The position numbers were made by a program, and so were the translations under genes. Source: Hyphomicrobiales bacterium (GTDB lineage: Bacteria > Pseudomonadota > Alphaproteobacteria > Rhizobiales > Rhizobiaceae). Taken from it: 64,000 nt of DNA. Location: assembly GCA_900473795.1 (NCBI GenBank), contig UCMT01000001.1, forward strand, positions 164,238 to 228,237, written 5' to 3'. This document shows positions 46,389-55,203 of this stretch, one piece after another (position 1 is the first letter of the stretch; every line of letters begins with the position of its first letter). The notes under the pieces were generated by a model. That model had not been told where the DNA came from. It made no database searches and worked only from the letters and a program-made list of their open reading frames with translations.

Positions 46389-47459
46389 TCAGACCTTCCG
46401 GCCTTCCTCGTTGAAGAAATGCAGGTTTGCCACGGGAAGCCGGACGGCGACCTCGCCGTGCATGCCGAGGAAGCGGCGGTCCAGCGTGAAGGCCTTGAAG
46501 GCGACAGGGCCAAGCTTCAGGTGGACGATGATGCCGAAGCCGGTGGGTTCGACGAGATCGACGGTTGCCTTCAGCACATCCGGGCCTTCGGCGCCGAGCA
46601 CCACATGTTCCGGCCGGATGCCGAGCGTGGCGCGGCTGCCGTCGGCGAGATTGGCGGTGCTGCCGAGCGGTAGGACGACGCCACCCGTGAGAGCAAAGTT
46701 CGCGGTTTCGCCGCTTGCCATGTAGCGGCCTTCGAAGAAATTCATGCCGGGCGAGCCGATGAAACCGGCAACGAACAGATTGGCCGGTTTGTCGTAGAGT
46801 TCGAGCGGGCTGCCGACCTGCTGGATGATGCCGCCATGCATGGCAACGATCCGGTCGGCGAGCGTCATCGCCTCGATCTGGTCGTGAGTGACGTAGATCG
46901 ACGTGGCGCCGAGATCCTGGTGTAGTTTCTTGATTTCGGCGCGCATCTGCTCGCGCAGGCGGGCGTCGAGGTTGGAGAGCGGTTCGTCGAACAGGAAGGC
47001 CTTTGGCTGGCGCACGATGGCGCGGCCCATGGCGACACGCTGGCGCTGGCCACCGGAGAGCGCCTTGGGGCGCCGCTCCATCAGTGGATCGAGGCCGAGT
47101 TTGCTGGCGGCGCCGGCCACGACGGAAGCGATCTTGTCCTTGGCCGTTTTTCTCAGACGCAGGCTGTAGCTCATGTTCTTCGCAACGCTCATATGCGGAT
47201 AGAGCGCATAGGACTGAAACACCATGGCGATGTCGCGATCCTTCGGAGCGAGATCGTTGACACGTTTTCCGGCGATGCGGATTTCGCCTTCAGTGACGGC
47301 TTCCAGCCCGGCAATCATGCGCAGGAGCGTGGACTTGCCGCAGCCGGAGGGGCCGACGAGGACGACGAACTCGCCGTCCTTGATCTCGAGATCGACGCCA
47401 TGCAGTACCGGATGGATGCCATAGGACTTCTGGACGTGGGCGATATCGATGGATGCCAT
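46389..47459 (-). CDS. ABC transporter ATP-binding protein (UgpC/MalK type)
   Basis: 356 residues. Walker A GPSGCGKST, Q-loop VFQSYALYPHM, signature LSGGQRQRVAMGRA, Walker B AFLFDEPLSNLD and H-loop VTHDQ are intact. The C-terminal ~120 residues form the MalK-type TOBE/regulatory domain (GIRPEHVVLG). Last gene of the leftward operon gntR - PLP enzyme - binding protein - two permeases - ATPase; 4 bp from the preceding permease. Confidence 0.94.
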   Translation of the reverse strand: MASIDIAHVQKSYGIHPVLHGVDLEIKDGEFVVLVGPSGCGKSTLLRMIAGLEAVTEGEIRIAGKRVNDLAPKDRDIAMVFQSYALYPHMSVAKNMSYSLRLRKTAKDKIASVVAGAASKLGLDPLMERRPKALSGGQRQRVAMGRAIVRQPKAFLFDEPLSNLDARLREQMRAEIKKLHQDLGATSIYVTHDQIEAMTLADRIVAMHGGIIQQVGSPLELYDKPANLFVAGFIGSPGMNFFEGRYMASGETANFALTGGVVLPLGSTANLADGSRATLGIRPEHVVLGAEGPDVLKATVDLVEPTGFGIIVHLKLGPVAFKAFTLDRRFLGMHGEVAVRLPVANLHFFNEEGRKV

Positions 47460-47463
47460 GGGA

Positions 47464-48297
47464 TCAGCCTTTCACGGCGCCGGCCGTCAGGCCCTGCACG
47501 AGATAACGTTGGATCAACAGGAAGAACAGGCAGGCGGGGATGAGCGCCAGCACGCCGGCCGCCATCATCTGCCCGAAGTCGACCGAGAATTTCGACACGA
47601 ACGAGAGAAGCCCGACCGGGAAGGTCGCCGCGTCGTTACCGGAAATCAGCATCAGCGAGAACAGAAGCTCACTCCAGGCGGCTGTGAAGACGAACCCCAG
47701 CGTCGCGGCGATGCCCGGCAGCGTCAGCGGCAGGATGATCTGGCGGAAGGCGACGAACTGCGTGGCGCCGTCGATCATCGCGGCCTCTTCAAGATCCTTC
47801 GGGATGCCGTCGAAGAAGGACTGCATCAGGAACGTAGCGAAGGGGACGTTGAAGGCGGTGTAGACGATCACCAGGCCGGTCAGGCTGTTGGTGAGGCCGA
47901 GCGGCGAGAGGATCTTGAAGATCGGCGCCACCAGCATGACCAGTGGGAACATCTGGGTGAGCAGCATCAGTGTCACGATCCAGTACTTGCCGCGGAAATT
48001 GAAGCGCGACATGGCATAGCCGGCAAGCGAGGCAAGCGCGGTGACGATGATGGCAGTGGAACCCGAGACGATCAGGCTGTTCTTGAAGAAGGTGGGAAAT
48101 TCGCTGTGGCGCAGCACGAATTCGAAATGTTCGAAGCTCGTCTGCGACGGCCACATCCTGATGCCTTCGGAATAGAGCAGATTGTTCGGCGTCACCGAGA
48201 CCTTCAGCAACCAGTAAAGCGGGAAGAGCGCGAAGGCGACATAGGCGAGAATGGCCAGGCGATGGGCGAGGGTGGAGAGGATGCGCTTGCCGATCAT
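47464..48297 (-). CDS. Carbohydrate-type ABC permease (MalG-like)
   Basis: 277 residues, six membrane helices. The EAA loop reads EEAAMIDGATQFVAFRQIILP, the contact site for the ATPase. N-terminal LFPLYWLLKVSVTP is typical of CUT1 family inner permeases. 4 bp after the preceding permease gene. Confidence 0.93.
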   Translation of the reverse strand: MIGKRILSTLAHRLAILAYVAFALFPLYWLLKVSVTPNNLLYSEGIRMWPSQTSFEHFEFVLRHSEFPTFFKNSLIVSGSTAIIVTALASLAGYAMSRFNFRGKYWIVTLMLLTQMFPLVMLVAPIFKILSPLGLTNSLTGLVIVYTAFNVPFATFLMQSFFDGIPKDLEEAAMIDGATQFVAFRQIILPLTLPGIAATLGFVFTAAWSELLFSLMLISGNDAATFPVGLLSFVSKFSVDFGQMMAAGVLALIPACLFFLLIQRYLVQGLTAGAVKG

Positions 48298-48301
48298 GGT
48301 C

Positions 48302-49240
48302 TCAATCCTTGCTCACGAGCCATTGCCGCAGCACGACGATCAGCAGCGAATAGGTGATCAGGAGTACCAGCAGCACCAGCGCTATGGCCGAGGCATAGCC
48401 GAAATCGAGCCGCTTGAAGGCCTGGGTGAAGATGTAGCTGGCGACGATCTGGCTGCGATCGGCCGGCCCGCCGTTGGTCATGACGATGATCAGGTCGGCG
48501 AAGTTGGAGATCCAGACGGTGCGCAAAAGAACGGTGATGGCAATCGTCGGGGCGAGGAACGGCAGCGTGATCGAGATGAAGCGCTGCACCGGTCCCGCGC
48601 CGTCGATGCTCGCCGCCTCATAGAGATCGCGCGGGATGGCCTGGAGGGCCGCAAGCAGGGTGATTGCGAAGAACGGGATGCCCCACCAGACATTGGCGAT
48701 GATCGGCCCCCACATCGAAAGCTGCGGGTCGGACAGGATATTGGCCGGCTCGCTCATCAGGCCGAGCGCATAGGCCCAATGGGGCAGGGGGCCGACGACG
48801 GGGTTGAACAGCCATGACCAGTTGAGACCGGCGAGGAAACTCGGGACGGCCCAGGGCAGGAAGACCAGCGCCTGCACGATGGCGCGACCATGGAAGGGCT
48901 TGTCGAGCAGAAGTGCGAGGAAAAGGCCGAAGACAAACTGCAAGAGGACGGACCAGCCTGTCCACCAAAGCGTGTTGCGCAGCGCCCGGTAGAAATTTTC
49001 GTCCTGTGACAGCACCTTGAAATGGTCAAGACCGATGAAGCCGCCGGAGAAGGGATTGAGCAGCTGGATATCGCGAAAGGCATAGGAAATGCCGAGCACC
49101 AGCGGCACCAGCATCACGGCGACGATCAGGATCAGCGCGGGTGCGCTATAGAGATAGGGCGCGGAAGCATCGGCAAGGCGCTGTGTCAGCGGCCGCTGGT
49201 CCCTGCGAGAGCCGCGATCGCGGGCTGCAAGTGAATCCAT
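48302..49240 (-). CDS. Carbohydrate-type ABC permease (MalF-like)
   Basis: 312 residues, about six to seven helices. The EAA loop is YEAASIDGAGPVQRFISITLP. N-terminal PYLYSAPALILIVAVMLVP is the usual first helix of CUT1 permeases. Pairs with the next permease in the membrane. It follows the binding-protein gene after a 95-bp gap that holds a strong hairpin. Confidence 0.93.
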   Translation of the reverse strand: MDSLAARDRGSRRDQRPLTQRLADASAPYLYSAPALILIVAVMLVPLVLGISYAFRDIQLLNPFSGGFIGLDHFKVLSQDENFYRALRNTLWWTGWSVLLQFVFGLFLALLLDKPFHGRAIVQALVFLPWAVPSFLAGLNWSWLFNPVVGPLPHWAYALGLMSEPANILSDPQLSMWGPIIANVWWGIPFFAITLLAALQAIPRDLYEAASIDGAGPVQRFISITLPFLAPTIAITVLLRTVWISNFADLIIVMTNGGPADRSQIVASYIFTQAFKRLDFGYASAIALVLLVLLITYSLLIVVLRQWLVSKD

Positions 49241-49297
49241 CGTCAGATATATCCGTTTCGCGGCGTGCCGGGGGCAGGCCGTGTTCCACTCAATGAA

Positions 49298-49329
49298 CCG
49301 CAGGTAGCAGCCCGGGCTGCCACCTGCGG
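49298..49329 (-). terminator. Strong hairpin between binding protein and permease genes
   Basis: CCGCAGGT/ACCTGCGG arms enclose GCAGCCCGGGCTGC, a perfect palindrome, with one A/C mismatch between them. No T-run. In binding-protein-first ABC operons such stems protect the upstream mRNA and lower permease expression. Confidence 0.55.
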
Positions 49330-49335
49330 CGAGGC

Positions 49336-50595
49336 CTATTTGCTCGCGAGAAACTTCTGTTGAGCCTTGGTCATGTAGTCAGCCCATTGCTTGGCCATCT
49401 CTTCAGGCGTGATGTCGCCGAGCATCGCTTCCTGGCTGGTCTTGATCGCCATCGAATCCTTGAAGAAGGCAAACTCTTCCAGGTAGGTCGGCATGACGGT
49501 CGGAACCGCGTCCTTGTCGGCCAGTTCCTCGAACCAGCCCTTGAACTGCTCGCTGGCATAGAAGGGGTCCTTCTCGGCGGCTTTCAGGGCAGGCAGGGCG
49601 CCGATGCGCTTGTTCCACTCGATGTTGCCTTCAGGCCCCTCGAGCGTTGCGATCAGCTTCCAGGCAAGGTCCTTGTTGGCACTCGCCGACATCATCGACC
49701 AGCCGGCGTAGCCGATGGTCGGGAAAGTCTTGCCGGACGGGCCCTTCGGCATGGTGGTGACGCCGTAATCGGCCGGGTTCATGCGCTCGCTGATGGCGAT
49801 CAGAGCATCCGGGTCCTGGTCGAGCATGGCGCAGGTGCCGGTGTAGAATCCGGAGACGATCTCGTTAAAGCCCCAGTTGACGCTGTCCTTCGGCGCGTAG
49901 CCGTTCTTGTAGAGATCCGTCAGCCAGGTGAAGCCCTTCACCCAGCCTTCCTCGCTGAACTTCGAGGTGCCGTCCTCGTTGAAGTACGTATTGTCGCCGG
50001 CCATGGTGGCGCCGAACATCATCCAGCCGTTCAGACCGCCCGGACCGCCGCGCATGCAATAGGCATATTTGCCCGGCAGCTTCTTGATCTTCTCGGCGGC
50101 GGCGACGAACTCGTCCAATGTCTTCGGCGGGCCTTCGACGCCGGCTTCGGCCAGGATCTTCTTGTTGTAGAACATGGCGCGCAGATAGAAGCCGTAGGGC
50201 AGCATATAGGCCGTATCCTTGACGTCGCGGCCGAGTTCAAGCGCGCGATCCGTCAGGCCGGGCGTGTGCTCCCAGTCCTTGAGGTAAGGCTCCAGGCTTT
50301 CAAGCATGCCGTTGTTGGCATAGAGCGACAGCCAGGTGTCGGGCATTTCCATCACATCCGGAATTTCACCGGCCGAGACCATCGTGGCGAACTTCTGGAA
50401 GGCTTCGCCCCAGGGCAGCGAGATGACCTCGACCGTCGTGCCGGGGTTGGCGGCTTCGAACTTGGCGACGATCGATTTCAGCGTTTCGGTGCGTTCCGGG
50501 CTGGTGATGACTTCCACCAGTTTCAGCTTCGTATCGGCAAGGGCAGTGCCTGCCATCAGAGAGGCGAACAGTGTCGCCGCAATCAGTTTCCTCAT
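49336..50595 (-). CDS. ABC transporter extracellular substrate-binding protein (family 1)
   Basis: 419 residues. The Sec signal peptide MRKLIAATLFASLMAGTALA ends at an ALA-D cleavage site. The mature part has the MalE/UgpB-type opening (ITSPERTETLKSIVAKFEAA, then NPGTTVEVISLPW) and several Trp/Tyr residues that could stack on a sugar. ATG 50595 follows AAGGGGAAA; upstream open frame to 50781 has no signal peptide. The PLP enzyme gene lies 37 bp upstream in the same operon. Family says carbohydrate or polyol, but the PLP neighbour hints at an amino-containing substrate. Confidence 0.92.
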   Translation of the reverse strand: MRKLIAATLFASLMAGTALADTKLKLVEVITSPERTETLKSIVAKFEAANPGTTVEVISLPWGEAFQKFATMVSAGEIPDVMEMPDTWLSLYANNGMLESLEPYLKDWEHTPGLTDRALELGRDVKDTAYMLPYGFYLRAMFYNKKILAEAGVEGPPKTLDEFVAAAEKIKKLPGKYAYCMRGGPGGLNGWMMFGATMAGDNTYFNEDGTSKFSEEGWVKGFTWLTDLYKNGYAPKDSVNWGFNEIVSGFYTGTCAMLDQDPDALIAISERMNPADYGVTTMPKGPSGKTFPTIGYAGWSMMSASANKDLAWKLIATLEGPEGNIEWNKRIGALPALKAAEKDPFYASEQFKGWFEELADKDAVPTVMPTYLEEFAFFKDSMAIKTSQEAMLGDITPEEMAKQWADYMTKAQQKFLASK

Positions 50596-50632
50596 TTCGT
50601 TTCCCCTTGTTGTTGGGTGGTTGCCTGCTGCG

Positions 50633-51805
50633 TCAGCCTGACGAAGCAGCGCCGATCGCTGCTTCGAGATCGCTCCAGAGGGCCTCCGTTCCCTCCAGGC
50701 CGACATGGAGCCGTACCGACCGCGGACTGATGCCGAAGGCGACCGCGGAATTGGGTTGTGCTTTCTGCGCCAGAACGACATTGCCCGGCACGATCAGGCT
50801 TTCGTGGCCGCCCCAGCTCACGCCCAGCTTGAACAGCTTCAGATGATCCGAGAATGCGCGGACATCGACGCCGTCCTTGAAGATGAAGGAAAACAGGCCG
50901 GACGTGCCCGAAAGGCCGTTTGGCAGCTGGTTTGCGAGGCCAGGGTAACAGACGGCCTCGACCGCCTCATGGGCCTGCAGACGCCTTGCAATGGAAAGGG
51001 CAGACTGTTCATGCGCCTTCATACGGATCGGTAGCGTTCGCATACCCCGGATCAGGAGCCAGGCATCGAAGGGTGACAGCTTGCCGCCGAGATAGGGATA
51101 GGCTTCGGAGCGGACGCGGCCGATCAGTTCTTTCGATCCGGCGACGACACCGGCGACAACGTCGCTGTGGCCGCCGAGATATTTGGAGGCCGAATGGATG
51201 ACCAGGTCGACGCCGAGCGAGATCGGCTGCTGGAAGATCGGACTTGCCCAGCTGTTGTCGATGGTGGTGATGACGCCGTGGCGCCTGGCAAGCGCTGCAA
51301 GGGCCGCGATGTCATGGGTTTCCATGATCCAGCTCGTTGGACTTTCCAGATAGAGAAGTTTCGCGCCGGGCAGCGCCCTGGCCACTTCCTCCTCGTCGCG
51401 GCCATCGACATAGGTGACTTCGATGCGCATGCGCTTAAACAGTGTGCCGAACAGGCGGAAGGCGTCGGGATAAAGATGCCTGACGGCGACGATGCGGTCG
51501 CCCGGTTCGACGAAGGAAAGGACCGTGGAGGAGATGGCCGACATGCCGCTGGCAAAGCCGATCGCGTCTTCAGCGCCTTCAAGTTTGGCCAGCATCTCCT
51601 CGAACATCCGCACCGTCGGATTGAGGCCGCGGGTATAGATCGGCCGGATCTTCTCTCCGCGATAGGAGGCGATCATGTCGTCATAGTCGGTGAAGGTGAA
51701 CAGCGAGGTCTGCACGATCGGTGGTACGACGGCGTCATAGGCGTTGCTCTCGTCATGGGCGACGATGAGGGAGGCATCTTCGAACGGATCGAACCCGTTG
51801 CTCAT
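50633..51805 (-). CDS. Trans-sulfuration family PLP enzyme in an ABC operon
   Basis: 390 residues. Cystathionine-lyase family with Lys208 in SASKYLGGHS, the FASGMSAISS phosphate-binding loop and TIDNSWASP. It is a paralogue of the enzyme at 1333-2514; both share the C-terminal VSWGG(P/H)ESL block and a YPDAFRLF/YSDAFRFF segment. Its ATG overlaps the gntR stop (51802-51805), so it is the second gene of the ABC operon. The transported compound may be its substrate or precursor (inference). Annotating it as metC would go beyond the evidence. Confidence 0.88.
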   Translation of the reverse strand: MSNGFDPFEDASLIVAHDESNAYDAVVPPIVQTSLFTFTDYDDMIASYRGEKIRPIYTRGLNPTVRMFEEMLAKLEGAEDAIGFASGMSAISSTVLSFVEPGDRIVAVRHLYPDAFRLFGTLFKRMRIEVTYVDGRDEEEVARALPGAKLLYLESPTSWIMETHDIAALAALARRHGVITTIDNSWASPIFQQPISLGVDLVIHSASKYLGGHSDVVAGVVAGSKELIGRVRSEAYPYLGGKLSPFDAWLLIRGMRTLPIRMKAHEQSALSIARRLQAHEAVEAVCYPGLANQLPNGLSGTSGLFSFIFKDGVDVRAFSDHLKLFKLGVSWGGHESLIVPGNVVLAQKAQPNSAVAFGISPRSVRLHVGLEGTEALWSDLEAAIGAASSG

Positions 51806-52521
51806 TTGGACATTTCCTTGATGTCTTCCTCGACGATGGCGAGGATTTTCAGTGTTTCGGTGCGCGCCGCTTCCGGGTCCTGAGCGGCAATAGCGTTGAA
51901 GAGCGTCCGGTGGAACGGGAAGGACCGGCGAGCGAAGTCCGGCCGGTCGAAGGGCTTTTCCCAGAAACGCTCGAAAGCCTCGCGCATCTGTTCGAGCAAT
52001 TGCTTGAACAACGGGTTGTGGGTGGCATCGTAGATGGCGAGGTGAAAGGCGAGGTCTTCAGGGCCGGACGTGCCCTTGGAGAGATGCACCCGTTCCATCT
52101 CGTTCAGCTTTTCCTCGATGGTCTTCAGATCGTGCGATGTGCGCCTGCGGGCCGCGACCATGCCAGCCTCGGCCTCGATGCCGCGGCGAACCTCCAGCGT
52201 CTTCAACAGCGCGTCGCGCAGATGTGTGGTTTCCAGCGACAACGGCATGTGGATGGTGGCACCGGAAATCGGTTTCAGCAGGTAAGTGCCGCTGCCCTTG
52301 CGGGCTTCGACGACGCCGAGCGCCTGAAAATGACGGATGGCTTCGCGAATCGTCGAGCGGCCGACGGCAAGCGCGGCCATCAGCTCCCGCTCGGCCGGAA
52401 GCCGGTCGCCGGGAACGAGATTGGAGCGCTGGATGTAGTCGGCTAGAGCAGCCGTCACCTGCTGGGCCCGATCCACCGGCGGCAGGGGCCTGAGGGCCGC
52501 TCTTGCATCCTTGTGCTTCAT
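51802..52521 (-). CDS. GntR family regulator, FadR subfamily
   Basis: 239 residues. Winged helix LADYIQRSNLVPGDRLPAER, then LMAALAVGRSTIREAIRHFQ, and an FCD effector domain (~95-235). First gene of the ABC operon; a FadR-type operator core lies 19 bp before its ATG, implying autoregulation. An in-frame TTG at 52533 is less likely than ATG 52521. Confidence 0.9.
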   Translation of the reverse strand: MKHKDARAALRPLPPVDRAQQVTAALADYIQRSNLVPGDRLPAERELMAALAVGRSTIREAIRHFQALGVVEARKGSGTYLLKPISGATIHMPLSLETTHLRDALLKTLEVRRGIEAEAGMVAARRRTSHDLKTIEEKLNEMERVHLSKGTSGPEDLAFHLAIYDATHNPLFKQLLEQMREAFERFWEKPFDRPDFARRSFPFHRTLFNAIAAQDPEAARTETLKILAIVEEDIKEMSK

Positions 52522-52539
52522 CGTCCGCTTCAATCAAAA

Positions 52540-52550
52540 TTGGTCTGACA
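52540..52550. promoter_or_regulatory. FadR-type operator core upstream of gntR
   Basis: TTGGTCTGACA contains GTCTGAC, the same core as in the asparagine locus repeat at 40484-40490, and matches the TnGTnnGACnA pattern known for FadR-type GntR proteins. Confidence 0.5.
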
Positions 52551-52731
52551 TCTGAGCAATAATGCAAATCAAGCGAGGCGCGTCAAGGGCGTAATTCTTC
52601 GGTGCCCGGCGTCGAAGAACATCAGTCGTCCATCGTCGAAATGGCGGCGTGTCCTCGGATGAGGTAAGCTGTGCGGATGCAATTCCCGCATCGACTCGGC
52701 GTGTGTCCGCGCTCGAAAAGGCAGGTGGGAG

Positions 52732-53412
52732 ATGTTGTTCGCAAACCGAAAGGACGCAGGTCGGAGGCTGGCGGTCGCCTTGGCCGACTACCGCGTGAAA
52801 AGCCCGGTCATCGTTGCGCTCCCACGTGGCGGTGTGATTGTCGCAGCAGAAATTGCCAGCGCGCTCGACGCCCCGCTGGATCTCCTGTTCGTGCAGAAGA
52901 TCGGCGTGCCGTTCCAGCCGGAACTGGCGATGGGGGCGATCGTCGATGGAGCAGAACCGACGATCGTTCGCAACGAAAGCGTGATCCGGCACGCCGGAAT
53001 CCGCGAGAAGGAGTTTTCCGCGATCTGCGCGTCGGAGCAGGCGGAGATCGAACGCAGGCGGCGGTGTTATCTCGGCGATCGCGGCAATGTCCCCCTTGCC
53101 GGGCGCGTGGTCATCGTCGTCGACGACGGCATCGCCACAGGTTCCACCGTCAAGGCGGCGATCAAGGCCATTCGAAGACAGGAGCCGCAGGAACTGGTGC
53201 TGGCGGTTCCGGTCGCGCCGACAGAGACCCTTGAAGAGCTGGAAAGCCATGTCGATGCGCTCATCTGCCTCGAAACGCCGCCAGTCTTCTATGCCGTCGG
53301 CCATTTTTTCAACGAGTTCCCTCAGGTGAGCGATGCGGAAGTCATCGCCGTGCTGGCTGCCGCCCCGCAAGATGAGCCGCCGGATCCTGAGCCCCCCTCT
53401 CAAAAGGAATGA
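52732..53412 (+). CDS. Phosphoribosyltransferase family protein
   Basis: 226 residues, type I PRTase fold. The PRPP-binding motif VVIVVDDGIATGST (~124-137) is complete. N-terminal MLFANRKDAGRRLAVALADY and PVIVALPRGGVIVAAEIA are typical of the stand-alone PRTases often linked to dienelactone-hydrolase or stress genes. The substrate is unknown; the C-terminus is Pro/Glu-rich. Divergent from the gntR-ABC operon, followed 136 bp later by the leader-GNAT-deacetylase genes. Confidence 0.88.
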   Translation: MLFANRKDAGRRLAVALADYRVKSPVIVALPRGGVIVAAEIASALDAPLDLLFVQKIGVPFQPELAMGAIVDGAEPTIVRNESVIRHAGIREKEFSAICASEQAEIERRRRCYLGDRGNVPLAGRVVIVVDDGIATGSTVKAAIKAIRRQEPQELVLAVPVAPTETLEELESHVDALICLETPPVFYAVGHFFNEFPQVSDAEVIAVLAAAPQDEPPDPEPPSQKE

Positions 53413-53548
53413 GCCGATCGGGCTTTTCAGGCCAATTCTTCGGCAGTTGCAAGGCTTGCGGGAACGCTACTGGCCGATAGTATGTCGGCGCGTGACGGCG
53501 AGCGTTCTCCACCGACGTCTCAAACGATAGATTCGGAGCGAAGCAATC

Positions 53549-53662
53549 ATGAACATCCAAGGCCCCGGGCGGCATGAAGCCCTGTCGCCGGAGATCGCCA
53601 TCACACCGGACGAGGCGCGGGCGATGCTTTCGCTCAAGGGCGGCGACCGGGTGGCCGTCTGA
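53549..53662 (+). CDS. 37-residue protein translationally coupled to a GNAT gene
   Basis: Begins MNIQGPGRHEALSPEIAIT and ends GGDRVAV. GGAGCGAAG precedes the ATG. Its stop codon overlaps the ATG of the acetyltransferase gene (TGATG at 53660-53664), a strong sign of coupling. The middle (PDEARAMLSLKGGDR) is helical and hydrophilic. No family recognised; it could be a leader peptide or small partner protein. Confidence 0.5.
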   Translation: MNIQGPGRHEALSPEIAITPDEARAMLSLKGGDRVAV

Positions 53663-54174
53663 TGGTGGGAGCTTCAACCCCATTGCCGCAGGTCCGCCTC
53701 GCCGTCGCCGAGGACGCGGCGCTGATCCATGCCGGCCTGCTGGCGATTGCCAGGCATCTCGGCTCTGGAGCGAAGGTCACCTCGGCGCCGGACGACATCC
53801 GCAAGCACGGCTTCGGGGCGCAGCCGGTCTTTACCGTGCTGATCGCAGAAATCGAGGGAGTGTTTGCTGGCATGAGCCTGTTTTTCCCAAGTTTTTCTAC
53901 ATGGCGCGGGCAAATGGGCGCTTATATTCAGGACATCGTCGTCGAAGAACGGTTTCGCGGGGCAGGCGTCGGCGTGGCGCTCTTGCGCCATACGGCAGCG
54001 CATGTTCGAGCGCGCGGTGGTACATACTTGCGCTTGTCCGTCGACGCGAAGAACGTCTCGGCACAAAATTTTTATGAACGGATGGGGCTTGCCTGGTCAC
54101 AGGACGAGCGCATCCATGCGGCTTATGGCGACGCCTTCGAAGTGCTTGCCGGCCTGCACGAGAGCGGGGTTTGA
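53662..54174 (+). CDS. GNAT family N-acetyltransferase
   Basis: 170 residues. The acetyl-CoA motif A is QDIVVEERFRGAGVGVALL (R-x-x-G-x-G/A) with motif B in NVSAQNFYERMGLAW. Probably acetylates a small amine. It is coupled to the 37-residue gene upstream and lies 9 bp before an acetylpolyamine amidohydrolase-like gene, so writing and removal of acetyl groups are encoded side by side. Confidence 0.9.
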   Translation: MVGASTPLPQVRLAVAEDAALIHAGLLAIARHLGSGAKVTSAPDDIRKHGFGAQPVFTVLIAEIEGVFAGMSLFFPSFSTWRGQMGAYIQDIVVEERFRGAGVGVALLRHTAAHVRARGGTYLRLSVDAKNVSAQNFYERMGLAWSQDERIHAAYGDAFEVLAGLHESGV

Positions 54175-54183
54175 GGGGAAAAC

Positions 54184-55203
54184 ATGAAATCCTTCTGTGC
54201 GGATGAACAAAGGAAGCATGATCCGAAGATGTTCCTGTCCAGCGGTGCGGCGCGGCCCAATCCGGAAAAGCCGGCGCGCATCGAGCGTCTGCTTGCCGGT
54301 GCCAAGGCTGCGGGCTGCGAGATCGTCCGGCCGCGTGATCATGGTCTGAAGCCGATCGCGGCCATCCACACGCCCGAATATATCGAGTTCCTGGAGAACA
54401 TTTTCCTGCGCTGGCAGCGGATCGAAGGCGCTTCGGACGAGGTGATCCCGAACATTCATCCGCGAGCGAGGACCGGCCGCTATCCGGCTTCTGCCGTCGG
54501 CCAGGCTGGCTATCACATGGCCGACACGGCCTGCCCCATTTCGGCTGATACCTGGGGCAGTGCCTGCTGGAGTGCCTGGAGTGCGGTCGAGGCGGCGGAA
54601 GTGGTACTGGCCGGCGAGCGTGCAGCCTATGCGCTTTGCCGCCCGCCCGGCCACCACGCCTTTACTGATGTCGCCGGCGGCTTCTGCTTCCTCAACAATG
54701 CGGCAATTGCTGCACAGCACCTGCTGAAATCGTCAAAACGGGTCGCCATCCTCGACGTCGACTTGCATCACGGCAACGGCACGCAGGGGATTTTCTACAG
54801 TCGCAACGACGTGCTGACGGTCTCGCTGCACGTTGATCCCGTGCGCTTCTACCCCTTCTTCTGGGGCAATGCCGACGAGCGTGGCGAAGGCGACGGGCTC
54901 GGCTATAATTTCAATCTGCCATTACCGCTCAAGACAACGGATGCAGGGTTTCTTGCGGCGCTCGAGGTCGCCAACCGCCGCATCGAGGCCTATTCGCCCG
55001 ATGCCCTTGTCGTCGCCCTCGGCCTCGATGCTTTCGAAGGTGATCCGTTCGGCGGACTGTCTGTTTCCACACCCGGATTTGCCCGGATCGCCGAGGCAAT
55101 CAGCGGTCTCGGCTTGCCGACGGTGATCGTCCAGGAAGGGGGTTACCTTTGCGACGCGCTAAGCGCCAACCTAACGTCGTTCCTAACGGGATTTATCCAT
55201 TGA
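54184..55203 (+). CDS. Histone deacetylase family protein, acetylpolyamine amidohydrolase-like
   Basis: 339 residues, arginase/deacetylase fold. Zinc enzyme that removes acetyl groups from acetylpolyamines in characterised bacterial relatives. The general-base His pair is in RPPGHHAF, zinc ligands in DVDLHHGNGTQ and GLDAFEGDP, and the C-terminal VIVQEGGY holds the glycine-rich loop. The N-terminus MKSFCADEQRKHDPK matches the amidohydrolase subgroup. Follows the GNAT gene by 9 bp in the same operon. Confidence 0.9.
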   Translation: MKSFCADEQRKHDPKMFLSSGAARPNPEKPARIERLLAGAKAAGCEIVRPRDHGLKPIAAIHTPEYIEFLENIFLRWQRIEGASDEVIPNIHPRARTGRYPASAVGQAGYHMADTACPISADTWGSACWSAWSAVEAAEVVLAGERAAYALCRPPGHHAFTDVAGGFCFLNNAAIAAQHLLKSSKRVAILDVDLHHGNGTQGIFYSRNDVLTVSLHVDPVRFYPFFWGNADERGEGDGLGYNFNLPLPLKTTDAGFLAALEVANRRIEAYSPDALVVALGLDAFEGDPFGGLSVSTPGFARIAEAISGLGLPTVIVQEGGYLCDALSANLTSFLTGFIH

